From the NCBI RefSeq assembly GCF_014851675.1, contig NZ_JACVAE010000001.1, positions 372,001-436,000 of the forward strand: 64,000 nt of DNA. The letters run 5' to 3'. The stretch comes from Rhizobium sp. ARZ01. Lineage in GTDB: Bacteria; Pseudomonadota; Alphaproteobacteria; Rhizobiales; Rhizobiaceae. Positions 44,011 through 52,652 of this stretch are shown here, in pieces; the stretch's first letter is position 1; each line of letters begins with the position of its first letter. Below the pieces are notes generated by a model, which was given only the letters and a program-made list of their open reading frames with translations, was not told the DNA's origin and did no database searches. The position numbers and the translations under genes are program-made.

Positions 44011-45012
44011 ATGCCGCTGCCCGAAACCATGAACTTTGTCGATGTCAGCGAACCTGGCGGGGTCGAAAACCTGATGATGGCGCAGGGGCCGCTTCCGCAG
44101 ATGCGACCCGGCGAGATCCTCATCCGCGTCGCCACCGCCGGCATCAATCGGCCCGACATCATGCAGCGCAAGGGCGACTACCCGCCGCCGCCGGGCGCCA
44201 GCCCCGTCCTCGGCCTCGAAGTCGCCGGCGAAGTGGTCGGATTGGGCGAGGGGGTGACGGAGTTCGCGTTGGGCGACAAGGTCTGCGCGCTCGCCAACGG
44301 CGGCGGCTATGCGCAGTACTGCGCGGTGCCGGCCACCCAGGCCCTGCGGTTTCCGAAGGGGTACGATGCGGTCAAGGCCGCAGCCCTGCCGGAGACCTTT
44401 TTCACTGTCTGGGCCAATCTCTTCATGATGGCCGGTTTGAAATCCGGTGAGACGGTGTTGATCCATGGCGGTACCAGCGGCATCGGCACGACCGCAATCC
44501 AGTTGGCCGTCGCCTTCGGCGCGAAGGTCTACGCTACCGCCGGCTCGACGGAAAAGTGCGAGGCTTGCGTCGGGCTCGGCGCATACCGGGCGATCAACTA
44601 CCGGACAGAGGATTTTGCCGCCGTCATCGCCGAGGAAACGGGCAAGCGCGGCGTCGACGTCATCCTCGACATGATCGGTGCGGCGTATTTCGACCGGAAC
44701 CTCAAGTCGCTCGGGCTCGACGGGCGGCTTTCGATCATCGCCTTTCTTGGCGGGGCCATTGCCGAGAAGGTTAGTCTTGGGCCGATCCTCACCAAGCGCC
44801 TGAGGGTGATGGGTTCGGCCATGCGGCCGCGGACGGTGGCCGAAAAGAAGGCGATCCGGGACGAGCTTCTGGAAAAGGTCTGGCCGCATCTCGATTCCGG
44901 ACGCGTCGCCCCGGTGATCCAGTCGGTTCTGCCCTTCGCCGAGGTTGCGGCCGCCCACCGGACGTTGGAGCACGGTGATCACATCGGCAAGGTGGTGCTC
45001 ACCTTCGACTGA
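44011..45012 (+). CDS. NAD(P)H:quinone oxidoreductase, PIG3-like MDR family
   Basis: 333 residues with GGAGGAAACGCC upstream. The MDR-family groES-like N-terminal half has [32 protein letters not shown], and the Rossmann half begins [26 protein letters not shown] with the NADPH loop. No zinc ligands are present, as in the TP53I3/PIG3 branch. Cytoplasmic reduction of quinones with NADPH is the family activity. It is monocistronic; the MFS gene beyond is convergent and stops 11 bases after. Confidence 0.92.
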   Translation: MPLPETMNFVDVSEPGGVENLMMAQGPLPQMRPGEILIRVATAGINRPDIMQRKGDYPPPPGASPVLGLEVAGEVVGLGEGVTEFALGDKVCALANGGGYAQYCAVPATQALRFPKGYDAVKAAALPETFFTVWANLFMMAGLKSGETVLIHGGTSGIGTTAIQLAVAFGAKVYATAGSTEKCEACVGLGAYRAINYRTEDFAAVIAEETGKRGVDVILDMIGAAYFDRNLKSLGLDGRLSIIAFLGGAIAEKVSLGPILTKRLRVMGSAMRPRTVAEKKAIRDELLEKVWPHLDSGRVAPVIQSVLPFAEVAAAHRTLEHGDHIGKVVLTFD

Positions 45013-45023
45013 GCGGGTGCGCG

Positions 45024-46445
45024 TCAGCGCTGCCGCAGCAGCGAGGCCGCCAGGGCAAAGGCGATGAGACCGGGAAGCGCGAACAGGCCGTAGAGCCAGC
45101 TTGCCGCCGAGATGTTGCCTGCAACACCGCCCGGATCGAGAAGCCCTGTGCTGTTGACCGCAACACCGGCAAGGGCTGCGCCGAAGGCGCTGCCGAGCGA
45201 TTGCATTGTCGTGATCGCCGCAGATGCCTTGTCCTTCTCGTTCTCGGGTGCGAGCCTCAGCACCAGCGTCACCAGATGCGCCCAGCCCATGCCGACGCCG
45301 AAGCCCATGCCGAAGATCGCGATCGTTGCCGGCACCAGCGTTGCGACGCTGCCGGCCGGGTTGTCGCGCGCCAGCAGGAACAGGAGCATGCCCGTTGAAA
45401 ACGCTTCGATCAGCGTGCCGACCGTGATGGAGACGACGGCGCGCCGTCCCGAAAGTCCTGCGGTGAGGAAGGCCGATGCGGTCCAGCCGAGTGCCAGCAA
45501 GGCTACCAGATAGCCGGAGACCAACGGCGTCACGCCATGCAGCCCTTGCAGGAAATAGGGAATGTAGATGTCGGAGGCGAGCGCGACGAGCATCAGGAGC
45601 ATGATCAGGTAGATGCGGGCCAGCGCCGAGGAAAGCCGAACGGCCCCCAAGGGCAAAAGCCGCGCCTTCGCTTTTCGCTCGATCGCCACCATCCAGACCA
45701 TGGCAACGGCGGCAAGAGCGGCGAGGGCGCCTCGAAGAGGCACGGCCTCGACGGAGCCGGCAAAGGAAACCAGCAGGACGGACGCGAGCAGCAAGGCGAT
45801 CTGGGCAAAGGGGGCGGCCGAGGCCGAATGGCGATCTTCGCCGCGCGGCAGCCGGCGCGGCGCCAGGAACGCCATGACTAGCGCGATCGGAACGAGGATG
45901 GCGAAGGCCTCGCGCCAGGCGTTCCCGTCGGCGAAAAAGCCGCCGATGGTCGGCCCGAGAAACGTCGCGACACCCCAGATCGCCGCGTAGAGCGTCGAGG
46001 CCTTACTCCAAAGCGCTTCGGGATAGACGAAGCGGATGAAGGAATAGCCGAGCGTGACGAGCAGCCCGGCACCGAAACCCTGCACCGCACGGCCGAGCAG
46101 CACGACCTCCATGACCGGCGCGATGGCGCAGATCAGGCTGCCGATACCGAACATAACAGCACCGCCCACATAGCAACGGTTCAGCGAAACACGGGCCGGA
46201 CGCACGGCGACGAAGATCGAGCCGACCACGGAGGCAGCCACATAGAGCGTCGTCGCCCAGGCGAACAGCGGAAGCCCGCCGATGTTGCGCACGATCGAGG
46301 GCATCAGGGTCGCGGTGATGTAAGTCTCAATCGCATGCATCGCGATGCCGCCGCCGAGCATCAGTGTGCCGAACAGGTGAGCGCGGCAGAACAGGCTGGA
46401 GAGCCGCGGCGCGGCTTCCTTCGGGCTGGCGATGCTGTCGGACAT
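45024..46445 (-). CDS. MFS transporter, about 14 helices
   Basis: 473 residues from the ATG at 46445 (MSDSIASPKEAAPRLSSL). Hydrophobic throughout, with GAGLLVTLGYSFIRFVYPEALW-type loop (RAVQGFGAGLLVTLGYSFIRF is the motif C/loop region) and the WIPYFLQGLHGVTPLVSGYL pattern (seen as YFLQGLHGVTPLVSGYL) of DHA2-type efflux pumps. It is probably a drug or toxin exporter; the substrate is unknown. Convergent to the quinone reductase gene and downstream of the alkylhydroperoxidase-like gene, 120 bases away. Confidence 0.85.
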   Translation of the reverse strand: MSDSIASPKEAAPRLSSLFCRAHLFGTLMLGGGIAMHAIETYITATLMPSIVRNIGGLPLFAWATTLYVAASVVGSIFVAVRPARVSLNRCYVGGAVMFGIGSLICAIAPVMEVVLLGRAVQGFGAGLLVTLGYSFIRFVYPEALWSKASTLYAAIWGVATFLGPTIGGFFADGNAWREAFAILVPIALVMAFLAPRRLPRGEDRHSASAAPFAQIALLLASVLLVSFAGSVEAVPLRGALAALAAVAMVWMVAIERKAKARLLPLGAVRLSSALARIYLIMLLMLVALASDIYIPYFLQGLHGVTPLVSGYLVALLALGWTASAFLTAGLSGRRAVVSITVGTLIEAFSTGMLLFLLARDNPAGSVATLVPATIAIFGMGFGVGMGWAHLVTLVLRLAPENEKDKASAAITTMQSLGSAFGAALAGVAVNSTGLLDPGGVAGNISAASWLYGLFALPGLIAFALAASLLRQR

Positions 46446-46567
46446 GGAGGCGACCTTGGTATGCGGCTGTGTTCGAGGATGACGTCGCACGGCGCAAGCG
46501 CAAGTTCAAGCCGTGACTTCCGACGGGAATTCGCGGCCCCGAAAGGACAGGGCCGCGATTTCAGGCG

Positions 46568-47026
46568 TTACGGGTTCCATTCGCCTGCAACCTGACGGGT
46601 CGCGACGTTGAAGCGGTTCCAGACATTGATCGCCGCGATCTCGACGACAAGTGCGGCCAGCGCCTTCTCGTCATAGTGCCGGGCGGCTTCATTCCAGACT
46701 GTATCCGGCACGGGCTCTTCGCGGTCGCTGATGCGGGTCAGCGCTTCGGTGAGAGCAAGCGCGGCCCGTTCCGCATCGGTGTAGAAGGGGGCCTCGCGCC
46801 AGGCGGCGACGGCGAAGATGCGCCGGTCGGTTTCACCGGCCTTCTTCATCATGCGCGGGTGAAGGTCGACGCAGAAGCCGCAGCCGTTGATCTGGCTGGC
46901 ACGCAGGTGCACGAGATGGGCAGTCTTTTCCGGAAGGCCGGAATCTTGGGCCGCACCCTGCAGCTTCTGCATGGCGGTCATGACATCGGGAAGAACGGTG
47001 ATGATATTGTTCATGCGGGATTGCAT
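46568..47026 (-). CDS. Carboxymuconolactone decarboxylase / AhpD-like protein
   Basis: 152 residues from the ATG at 47026 (MQSRMNNIITVLPDVMTAM), with AAGGAG upstream. The AhpD-type motif is HLRASQINGCGFCVDLHPRMM with the CxxC redox pair and a following His. The rest, ERAALALTEALTRI and ALAALVVEIAAINVWNRFNVAT, is the usual helical shell. It is the standard partner of ECF41 sigma factors and lies divergently next to one (47135). It may act in peroxide or thiol stress; the substrate is unknown. Confidence 0.9.
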   Translation of the reverse strand: MQSRMNNIITVLPDVMTAMQKLQGAAQDSGLPEKTAHLVHLRASQINGCGFCVDLHPRMMKKAGETDRRIFAVAAWREAPFYTDAERAALALTEALTRISDREEPVPDTVWNEAARHYDEKALAALVVEIAAINVWNRFNVATRQVAGEWNP

Positions 47027-47071
47027 TTTGAAACTCCTTGCAATGATTTCAGCTTCGACGGCTGCGAACCC

Positions 47072-47098
47072 TGTCACACCGGTGCGGTTTCGTTCGTC
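47072..47098 (+). promoter_or_regulatory. ECF41-type promoter in front of the sigma factor gene
   Basis: TGTCACA (47072-47078), exactly 16 bases, then CGTC (47095-47098). This equals the ECF41 consensus TGTCACA-N16-CGTC known from Bacillus and Rhodobacter. It points toward the sigma gene (start 47135), so that gene is probably self-activated. Confidence 0.8.
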
Positions 47099-47134
47099 AT
47101 GGCCATGACGCAGCCAAACGAGGGAGTGTGACCG

Positions 47135-48001
47135 ATGCGCGAGAAAAATTTCTGGACCGACCATTTCGAGGCCGAGCGTGGGCGTTTGCGTTCCGTCGCC
47201 TTCCGCATGCTGGGTTCGAAGAGTGAGGCGGAGGACGCAGTGCAGGAAGCGTGGCTCCGGCTCGAGCGTACGGGCGGCGACGGTATCGACAATCCGGGCG
47301 GCTGGCTGACGACCGTTGTCGGCCGCATCTGCCTCGACATGCTGCGCGCCCGCACCAAGCGCCGCGAGGATCCGATCGATGGCGACGAAGGCGAGGTGCA
47401 GCACGCCGACCCGGGCATTGCTGCGGACGAGCAGGCGGCCCTGGCCGACTCGGTCGGGCTGGCGCTGCTCGTGGTGCTGGAGCGCCTCACGCCGGCCGAG
47501 CGCCTCGCCTTCGTTCTGCACGACATGTTCGATGTACCCTTCGAGGAGATCGGGCGCATCGTCGACCGCTCGCCGGTCGCCGCCCGGCAGCTCGCAAGCC
47601 GCGCCCGCCGCCGTGTGCAGGGCCTGCCGGAGACGCCGTCGGCCGACTACGAGCGGCGCAAGGGCGTGGTCGCGGCTTTCCTCGCAGCCTCACGCGACGG
47701 TGATTTCGCCGGCCTGCTCGCCGTGCTCGATCCTGATGTCGTCTTCCATGCGGATGCCGATGCCGTCAGGCTCGGCTCGCTCGCCGAAATGCATGGCGCC
47801 CAGGCCGTCGCGACCAATTTCAAGGGCAAGGCAACCGCGGCCAAGCTCGCCCTCATCAACGGCCAGCTCGGTCTTGCCGTGGTTCTCGGCGGAGCGCTCA
47901 AGGTGGTCGTGCGTATGGATGTCGAGGGCGACCGGATTGTCGCTATCGAATCAATCGCCGATCCGGCCCTTCTTGCCGACATGGAGGTGGTGTACCTCTG
48001 A
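47135..48001 (+). CDS. ECF41-type (SigJ-like) sigma factor with SnoaL-like C terminus
   Basis: 288 residues. Sigma region 2 is FRMLGSKSEAEDAVQEAWLRLE plus the ECF41 hallmark NPGGWLTTVVGRICLDMLR. Region 4 is LTPAERLAFVLHDMFDVPFEEIGRIVDRSPVAARQLASRARR (read in segments). After it, from about residue 175, comes a SnoaL/NTF2-like domain (DPDVVFHADADAVRLG) that regulates activity in place of an anti-sigma factor. A matching promoter sits upstream and the usual partner gene is divergent. The signal is unknown. Confidence 0.92.
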   Translation: MREKNFWTDHFEAERGRLRSVAFRMLGSKSEAEDAVQEAWLRLERTGGDGIDNPGGWLTTVVGRICLDMLRARTKRREDPIDGDEGEVQHADPGIAADEQAALADSVGLALLVVLERLTPAERLAFVLHDMFDVPFEEIGRIVDRSPVAARQLASRARRRVQGLPETPSADYERRKGVVAAFLAASRDGDFAGLLAVLDPDVVFHADADAVRLGSLAEMHGAQAVATNFKGKATAAKLALINGQLGLAVVLGGALKVVVRMDVEGDRIVAIESIADPALLADMEVVYL

Positions 48002-48022
48002 CGTGAACAGGCAGGTGCGGCG

Positions 48023-48466
48023 TCAGGCCGTTGGCTCGAACCGAAGGACTCCGGCAACCCTGGGGCTGGAGCCGGAATCTGACGGGTGCGAAACACCGTC
48101 AATGACTTCCACTGCTGCAAAGTCGAAGGGACTGACGCCTTCGATGCAGGCAACGTTGATGCCGAACTGGCTTGGGTTGGAGCGGCGCTGGTGATGGGTG
48201 TAGATGCCGCAGGTCTTGCAGAAATAGTGCTTCGCCGTACCCGTATTGAATTGATAGAGCGTCAGATTGTCTTCGCCCTGATCGAATTCGATATCTGCGA
48301 GCTGTGCCGAAACGGCAATGGCGCCGCGCATGCGGCAGTAGGAGCATGAGCAACGGCGGATCGTGTTGAACTCGTCCGCAAGCCGCACGCGGAACCGGAC
48401 AGAACCACAGTGGCAAGCCACCGCATGCTGCTTTCTATCGCGCTCATGACCACTCTTCACTCCCAT
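48023..48466 (-). CDS. GFA / CENP-V domain protein (zinc-binding)
   Basis: 147 residues from the ATG at 48466; a further upstream ATG at 48496 is possible. Zinc ligands of the glutathione-dependent formaldehyde-activating (GFA) fold are seen: ACHCGSVRF, RCSCSYCRMRG and FCKTCGIYTHH. Such proteins bind small thiol adducts; most have unknown substrates. It follows the sigma gene convergently, 22 bases between the stops. The 3' region of the adjacent GYD pseudogene is immediately upstream. Confidence 0.85.
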   Translation of the reverse strand: MGVKSGHERDRKQHAVACHCGSVRFRVRLADEFNTIRRCSCSYCRMRGAIAVSAQLADIEFDQGEDNLTLYQFNTGTAKHYFCKTCGIYTHHQRRSNPSQFGINVACIEGVSPFDFAAVEVIDGVSHPSDSGSSPRVAGVLRFEPTA

Positions 48467-48516
48467 CAATGGCAAGCCGGTTTCGTTCCATCGCATTGCC
48501 AAACCTCGCATTTGTC

Positions 48517-48541
48517 CGGAATTACGTAGCAAATGCCACCA
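48517..48541. repeat. 25-bp dispersed repeat, copy 1
   Basis: CGGAATT-N2-GTAGCAAATGCCACCA. An identical version apart from the two N positions is found at 63447-63471. Here it lies between the GFA gene and the GYD pseudogene. Confidence 0.7.
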
Positions 48542-48595
48542 ACGACCGTTTCTGGCCCAAAGGCATACCAAACTGGATAGGTGCCAGACCGACAC

Positions 48596-48923
48596 CTACG
48601 CTCCTGGCGATCGATAACCAACTGTTCTTGCTAACTCCATAGCCTCCAGTGTTTCCTCGACCGTAAGCAGTGGCGTCGTCTCGAACTTTGACACAGCGCC
48701 ACCGCCTCCAATCGCGATTTGCGACGGCGGCCATCGAGACGTTGTCGGGTGCCTCCCACAGGTTAAACCCGTCGTGCGATCCGAATGCGTACCAAAAGCC
48801 GTGAAGCTTACCTCCGACGGATTCAATGTAACCGCGCGCGGCATCCCGGCGGTCTTCGGGATTTCGTGTCAATCGATCCCAGGTTTGCGGTGTGTAGCTG
48901 AAGCGTGTCAGGTAGAGTGCCAT
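48596..48923 (-). pseudogene. GYD domain protein, frameshifted
   Basis: The frame from the ATG at 48923 begins MALYLTRFSYTPQTWDRLTRNPEDRR and gives GYIESVGGKLHGFWYAFGSHDGFNLWEAPDNVSMAAVA, a typical GYD protein. It should continue AIGGGGAVSKFETTPLLTVEE and end TVGYRSPGA; that part lies in another frame. The shift is at a run of A (plus strand TTT at 48718-48720): one base fewer would restore a protein of about 108 residues. A sequencing error is possible. GYD proteins are small with unknown roles. Confidence 0.85.
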
Positions 48924-49126
48924 TGCCGATGCTCCTTCACTCGTTACCAGATCATTTTACAGCATAATCGGGATACGATCGTATCGGCAAAACGGTCTCC
49001 GTGGCGCTTTAGTTTGCGGCAATACTTGTCTTGGTCGCCCGCCATTGGCGCTGGGCCGATGCTGGGCTATCATCCATTAGTTGCCGGAGAGGCATCCGCG
49101 CTCCGGGCTTTGGAGGAGCGACCCCG

Positions 49127-49366
49127 ATGATTGTCAGGATTTCAATTGCCCTTTTTTTGGCGCTCGCGCCTGTGAATGCCTTCGCCAATCAGTGCCCCAC
49201 CATGATGGCGGCAATTGACGCGGCACTCCCGAACGCCTCCCTGTCAGAAGCCGACATGGCCAAGGTCAAACAGCTGCGCCAGCAAGGCGAACAGTTGCAC
49301 CAGTCCGGCGATCACGCAGGCTCGCAGGCAGCACTCGGCGAGGCGAAGAAAATGCTCGGTATCTGA
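49127..49366 (+). CDS. Small exported alpha-helical protein
   Basis: 79 residues from the ATG at 49127, with GGAGGAGCG upstream. The signal peptide MIVRISIALFLALAPVNAFA is followed by NQCPTMMAAIDAALPNASLSEADMAKVKQLRQQGEQLHQSGDHAGS (a single helical region with one Cys). The pattern resembles small exported helical proteins in rhizobia with no assigned role. Isolated gene, no neighbours in the same direction within 1 kb that would suggest an operon. Confidence 0.7.
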   Translation: MIVRISIALFLALAPVNAFANQCPTMMAAIDAALPNASLSEADMAKVKQLRQQGEQLHQSGDHAGSQAALGEAKKMLGI

Positions 49367-49501
49367 AGAGCCGGATCGCCCCGGCCTTTCAGCTTCGAAA
49401 AAATTCGAACGGTCGGCAAGGCCGCCCGGCTACTTTTCCGTCGCGGTCTGGTGGCTGAAGATCAATGTCCGCTTGTGGGCGGCCCAATGCAGACATTGAG
49501 G

Positions 49502-50413
49502 CTATGTAATCTGGCGGGCCTGAAAATAAGCCCCAACGTGGTCGATGACGGCCGACATCAGTTCATCGGGGGCGTGATGACTGCGCCGCAACGCTATCTC
49601 AAAGTACCCAATTGAGGGAAGTCCGTCTTCAGGTCCCAGTGGTAACAGGCCGGCCGGCAGGACCGCGCACGGCAATGGTGCGACGGCAAGGTCGGCAAGT
49701 ACTGGTGCGAGCTGCCCCGCATAATTTTCGCTCGTACAAGTGATGCGGTAGGAAATGCCCGCGGCATCAAGTGCGTCGATGGCAGCTTTCCGCCACATAC
49801 AGCTCGGCGTACCCACTGCAATCGGCAGCGGACGTCTTAGGTGAGCGGTCCCGTGCACGGTACCCGCCCATGCGAGCCGGTCACGATAGATCCCCCCGCC
49901 CGGCGGTCCTGCTCTCCCCGTTGAGTCCGCCGTAACGAGAGCGACGTCGAGTTCGCCGTTATCTAGCATCTGGGACAATACGGTGCTCAAACGGCAAGTT
50001 ACATCAATCTCCACCAAGGGATGCGTCGCCGCAAAGTTGGCGAGAAGCGAAGGGAGGAACGCAACGGCATACTCATCCGTCATCCCCATTCGCACGATGC
50101 TCCTCTGTGACAGGGAGTTAAAGCGCATCATTGCCTCGTCAGCGATCCCAAGGACGCGCCGCGCATAAGTGAGAAGCGCTTCACCTGCTGGCGTCAGGAC
50201 AACCGAACGCCCCTGATGTGCAAAGATCGACTGTCCGATCAGTGTTTCGAGTTTCTTCATCTGCATGCTGATCGCCGATGGCGTCCGGTGCATTATTCGC
50301 GCACCACCGACGAAGCTGCCCGTCTCGGCAACCGCGCTCAGACTCCGCAAAAGCGAACTGTCCAGTCCCAACAGAACAGCCGAATCCGGCCGCGACGGTA
50401 GGTGTCTTGGCAT
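49502..50413 (-). CDS. LysR family transcriptional regulator
   Basis: 303 residues from the ATG at 50413 (MPRHLPSRPDSAVLLGLDSS). The helix-turn-helix is LRSLSAVAETGSFVGGARIMHRTPSAISMQMKKLE, and the remaining 200 residues form the periplasmic-binding-like effector domain with VRMGMTDEYAVAFLPSLLA. It is divergent from the small exported-protein gene at 50644, its likely target. Codon choice is less GC-rich than the flanks, in line with the 48-51 kb patch being acquired. The effector is unknown. Confidence 0.9.
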   Translation of the reverse strand: MPRHLPSRPDSAVLLGLDSSLLRSLSAVAETGSFVGGARIMHRTPSAISMQMKKLETLIGQSIFAHQGRSVVLTPAGEALLTYARRVLGIADEAMMRFNSLSQRSIVRMGMTDEYAVAFLPSLLANFAATHPLVEIDVTCRLSTVLSQMLDNGELDVALVTADSTGRAGPPGGGIYRDRLAWAGTVHGTAHLRRPLPIAVGTPSCMWRKAAIDALDAAGISYRITCTSENYAGQLAPVLADLAVAPLPCAVLPAGLLPLGPEDGLPSIGYFEIALRRSHHAPDELMSAVIDHVGAYFQARQIT

Positions 50414-50643
50414 GGATCGCAAGCGCCCCATTCGCCAATTTCGCTGATCCTAAATGTAAGTCCATTTCGTTTGTCAAAGCAATCGACAACGGCCATTCTG
50501 AGTAAATCGAGTGCTCATTGTGGCCGTCTATCTGGCTACACCTGAGGTGTAGTTTTTGTAGCTTGGCCCCCAAGTTCGCGGATCGGTCAGCGCACTTCTC
50601 ATATCGGACGCCTTCCGAGGCTATCAGGATTCGAGGTGCGACT

Positions 50644-51012
50644 ATGAACAAGAACATCACAAAGAGTTGGACAGGACTGCGTGCCGCACTGGTCGGTTTA
50701 CTGCTTACATCTGCCGCTAGCGCGGCGCGAGCCGACAGTTGTCCATCGATCGATTCCTGGCTCGAACTTATTCGAGAGAGAGGCGGTCAACACCGGCTGC
50801 TCAATGCTTCGGAACTGGCCCGCAGCATAAATATGTTTAAGGGCTTGGCCGACCTTCGGCGCCGTTCTTGGACATCGGGCATCATGACAGTGTTCCCGAA
50901 TGGCAGCGGCTTGCTGTTGCTCAACGTAGACACGAGCGTATGCGGCATCATCGAACTTCCGCCAAATCGCCGACCGACTGTACAAATGCCCATAGCGCTG
51001 CGCTCACGTTGA
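50644..51012 (+). CDS. Small exported protein of unknown function
   Basis: 122 residues from the ATG at 50644, with GAGGTGCG upstream. A signal-like N terminus (ALVGLLLTSAASAARA, following MNKNITKSWTGLRA) is followed by DSCPSIDSWLELIRERGGQHRLLNASELARSINM (one Cys in each half). I do not recognise the family. It is divergent from the LysR gene and stops 5 bases before the point where the DUF3750 pseudogene loses its sequence, so its arrival may have caused that truncation. Confidence 0.7.
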   Translation: MNKNITKSWTGLRAALVGLLLTSAASAARADSCPSIDSWLELIRERGGQHRLLNASELARSINMFKGLADLRRRSWTSGIMTVFPNGSGLLLLNVDTSVCGIIELPPNRRPTVQMPIALRSR

Positions 51013-51017
51013 GCAGG

Positions 51018-51475
51018 TTCGGCCAGATGCGGTAGCCGCCGGGCTTCGAATAGGGATAGGCGGCGATCGCCTTCTAGATGTCAGGGATCAGCCGGGCCGC
51101 CTCGTCGCCGCTGACGCTGACGACCAGACGCGGCCTGTTGGAATACCAGTAGGCGTCCGGCGCGTAGGCATTCCGGCGCACCGGCGTGCCCCACCCGACC
51201 TTGTCGTAGCGGTTGTAGCCGTATGCATTCGCCTCCTTCGTGACAATCCAGGCGTGGCTCGCAACAGCGCCCTTCATGCCGCCGGTCGCGGCTGAAAAGA
51301 TATGAATGGTCGCCTGCGGTGTGTCCTTGGCATCAGGCAGGATGCCGGCGGACGTCCAGTTCGCCTCGCGCCAGCCCTGCGGTCTGTCCTTGACATACCA
51401 GTACCCTGCGGAGGCGAGCGCCGGGATGAGATAAATCGCGAAAAAGAGGACGAACAGGTTTCTCAGAAATTTCAT
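51018..51475 (-). pseudogene. DUF3750 family protein, truncated with internal stop
   Basis: The start is the ATG at 51475 (MKFLRNLFVLFFAIYLIPAL, a signal anchor) and the reading runs 133 residues, including DAWIVTKEANAYGYNRYDKVGWGTP-like family segment (seen as SHAWIVTKEANAYGYNRYD). A TAG then interrupts, but the same frame continues KAIAAYPYSKPGGYRIWP, which is family sequence, until about 51018, where homology ends. So there is a nonsense change (perhaps GAG to TAG) and a 3' loss of roughly 110 residues. The start codon region is also duplicated in tandem (51468-51501). Confidence 0.85.
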
Positions 51476-51580
51476 GCGGGCCTCAAAAATTTCATGCGGG
51501 GCCGTGCCCAAAGCGAGTGTGCACGTCCCTGGAATTCGGATAAGACCGCACCTGAATTCGGAAATTTGAGGGCAATAAGC

Positions 51581-52588
51581 ATGGAAAATCCCGTCCTGGT
51601 CGAGGTCACGCGCGGCAATCGCGTCGAAAGCCGCCATCGCGGCATGGTTGTTGCCGTCGATGGGGACGGAAAGGTGGTCTTTTCTCTCGGCGACATCGAT
51701 GCGCCGGTCTTTCCGCGTTCGGCCTGCAAGGCGATGCAGGCGCTGCCGCTGATCGAAAGCGGCGCGGCCGATGCCTACGGGTTCGGGGCGAAGGAACTGG
51801 CGCTGGCCTGCGCCTCCCATAACGCCGAGCCGGAACATGTGGCGCTTGCCGAACGGATGCTGGCGGCTGCCGGCCGGGACGTCTCGGTCCTGGAATGTGG
51901 TGCCCACTGGTCCTTCGAGCAGCCCGTGCTCATCGATCAGGCCCGCACGATCGAGCGGCCGAGCGCGCTACACAACAATTGCTCGGGAAAGCACGCGGGT
52001 TTTGTCTGTGCCGCCTGCCACACCGGCACCGATCCGAAAGGCTATGTCGGCTACGACCATCCAATCCAGGCCGAAATCCGCGGCGTCATGGAAAGCCTGA
52101 CAGGGGCTGCCCTTGCGCACGACAATTGCGGCACCGACGGCTGCTCGATCCCAACCTATGCGGTGCCGCTGAAGGCGCTGGCGCATGGATTTGCCAGGAT
52201 GGCGACGGGAACCGGCCTCGCGCCCGTCCGCGCCCGCGCCTCCGGCCGGCTGATTGAAGCCTGCATGGCCGAACCTTTCTATGTCGCCGGCAGCCGCCGC
52301 TCCTGCACGCAGTTGATGCAGATCGCCCCGGGCCGCATCTTTGCCAAGATCGGCGCTGAAGGCGTGTTCTGCGCCGCGATACCGGAAAAGGGGATCGCGA
52401 TTGCGCTGAAATGCGAGGACGGCGCCTCGCGCGCGGCCGATGCGATGGTGGCGGCAACGCTTGCGCGCTTCTTCGATGACACTCCGGAGATAAAGGCCTC
52501 GCTGATGGAGCACGCCAATCACGCCATGCGCAACTGGAACGGCATCCATGTCGGCGATGTCAGGGTGAGCGGGGCGCTGGCTGCCTGA
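51581..52588 (+). CDS. ansA: L-asparaginase II, Rhizobium (ReAV) type
   Basis: 335 residues from the ATG at 51581, preceded by GAGGG. This family is unrelated to E. coli asparaginase and resembles serine-lyase/beta-lactamase-fold proteins. The nucleophile region FPRSACKAMQALPLIESG has Ser47 and Lys50; LALACASHNAEPEH has the second Ser (79). The zinc-site residues are in HNNCSGKHAGF and HDNCGTDGCSIP. It hydrolyses L-asparagine to aspartate and ammonia in the cytoplasm. Single gene; the DUF3750 pseudogene lies divergently upstream. Confidence 0.94.
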   Translation: MENPVLVEVTRGNRVESRHRGMVVAVDGDGKVVFSLGDIDAPVFPRSACKAMQALPLIESGAADAYGFGAKELALACASHNAEPEHVALAERMLAAAGRDVSVLECGAHWSFEQPVLIDQARTIERPSALHNNCSGKHAGFVCAACHTGTDPKGYVGYDHPIQAEIRGVMESLTGAALAHDNCGTDGCSIPTYAVPLKALAHGFARMATGTGLAPVRARASGRLIEACMAEPFYVAGSRRSCTQLMQIAPGRIFAKIGAEGVFCAAIPEKGIAIALKCEDGASRAADAMVAATLARFFDDTPEIKASLMEHANHAMRNWNGIHVGDVRVSGALAA

Positions 52589-52652
52589 TGGGGGCGTAAG
52601 CACGCGCGGGCCAGGAGGGCCCTGGGCCCCGCGTTCTGGTCCGCATCCCACT

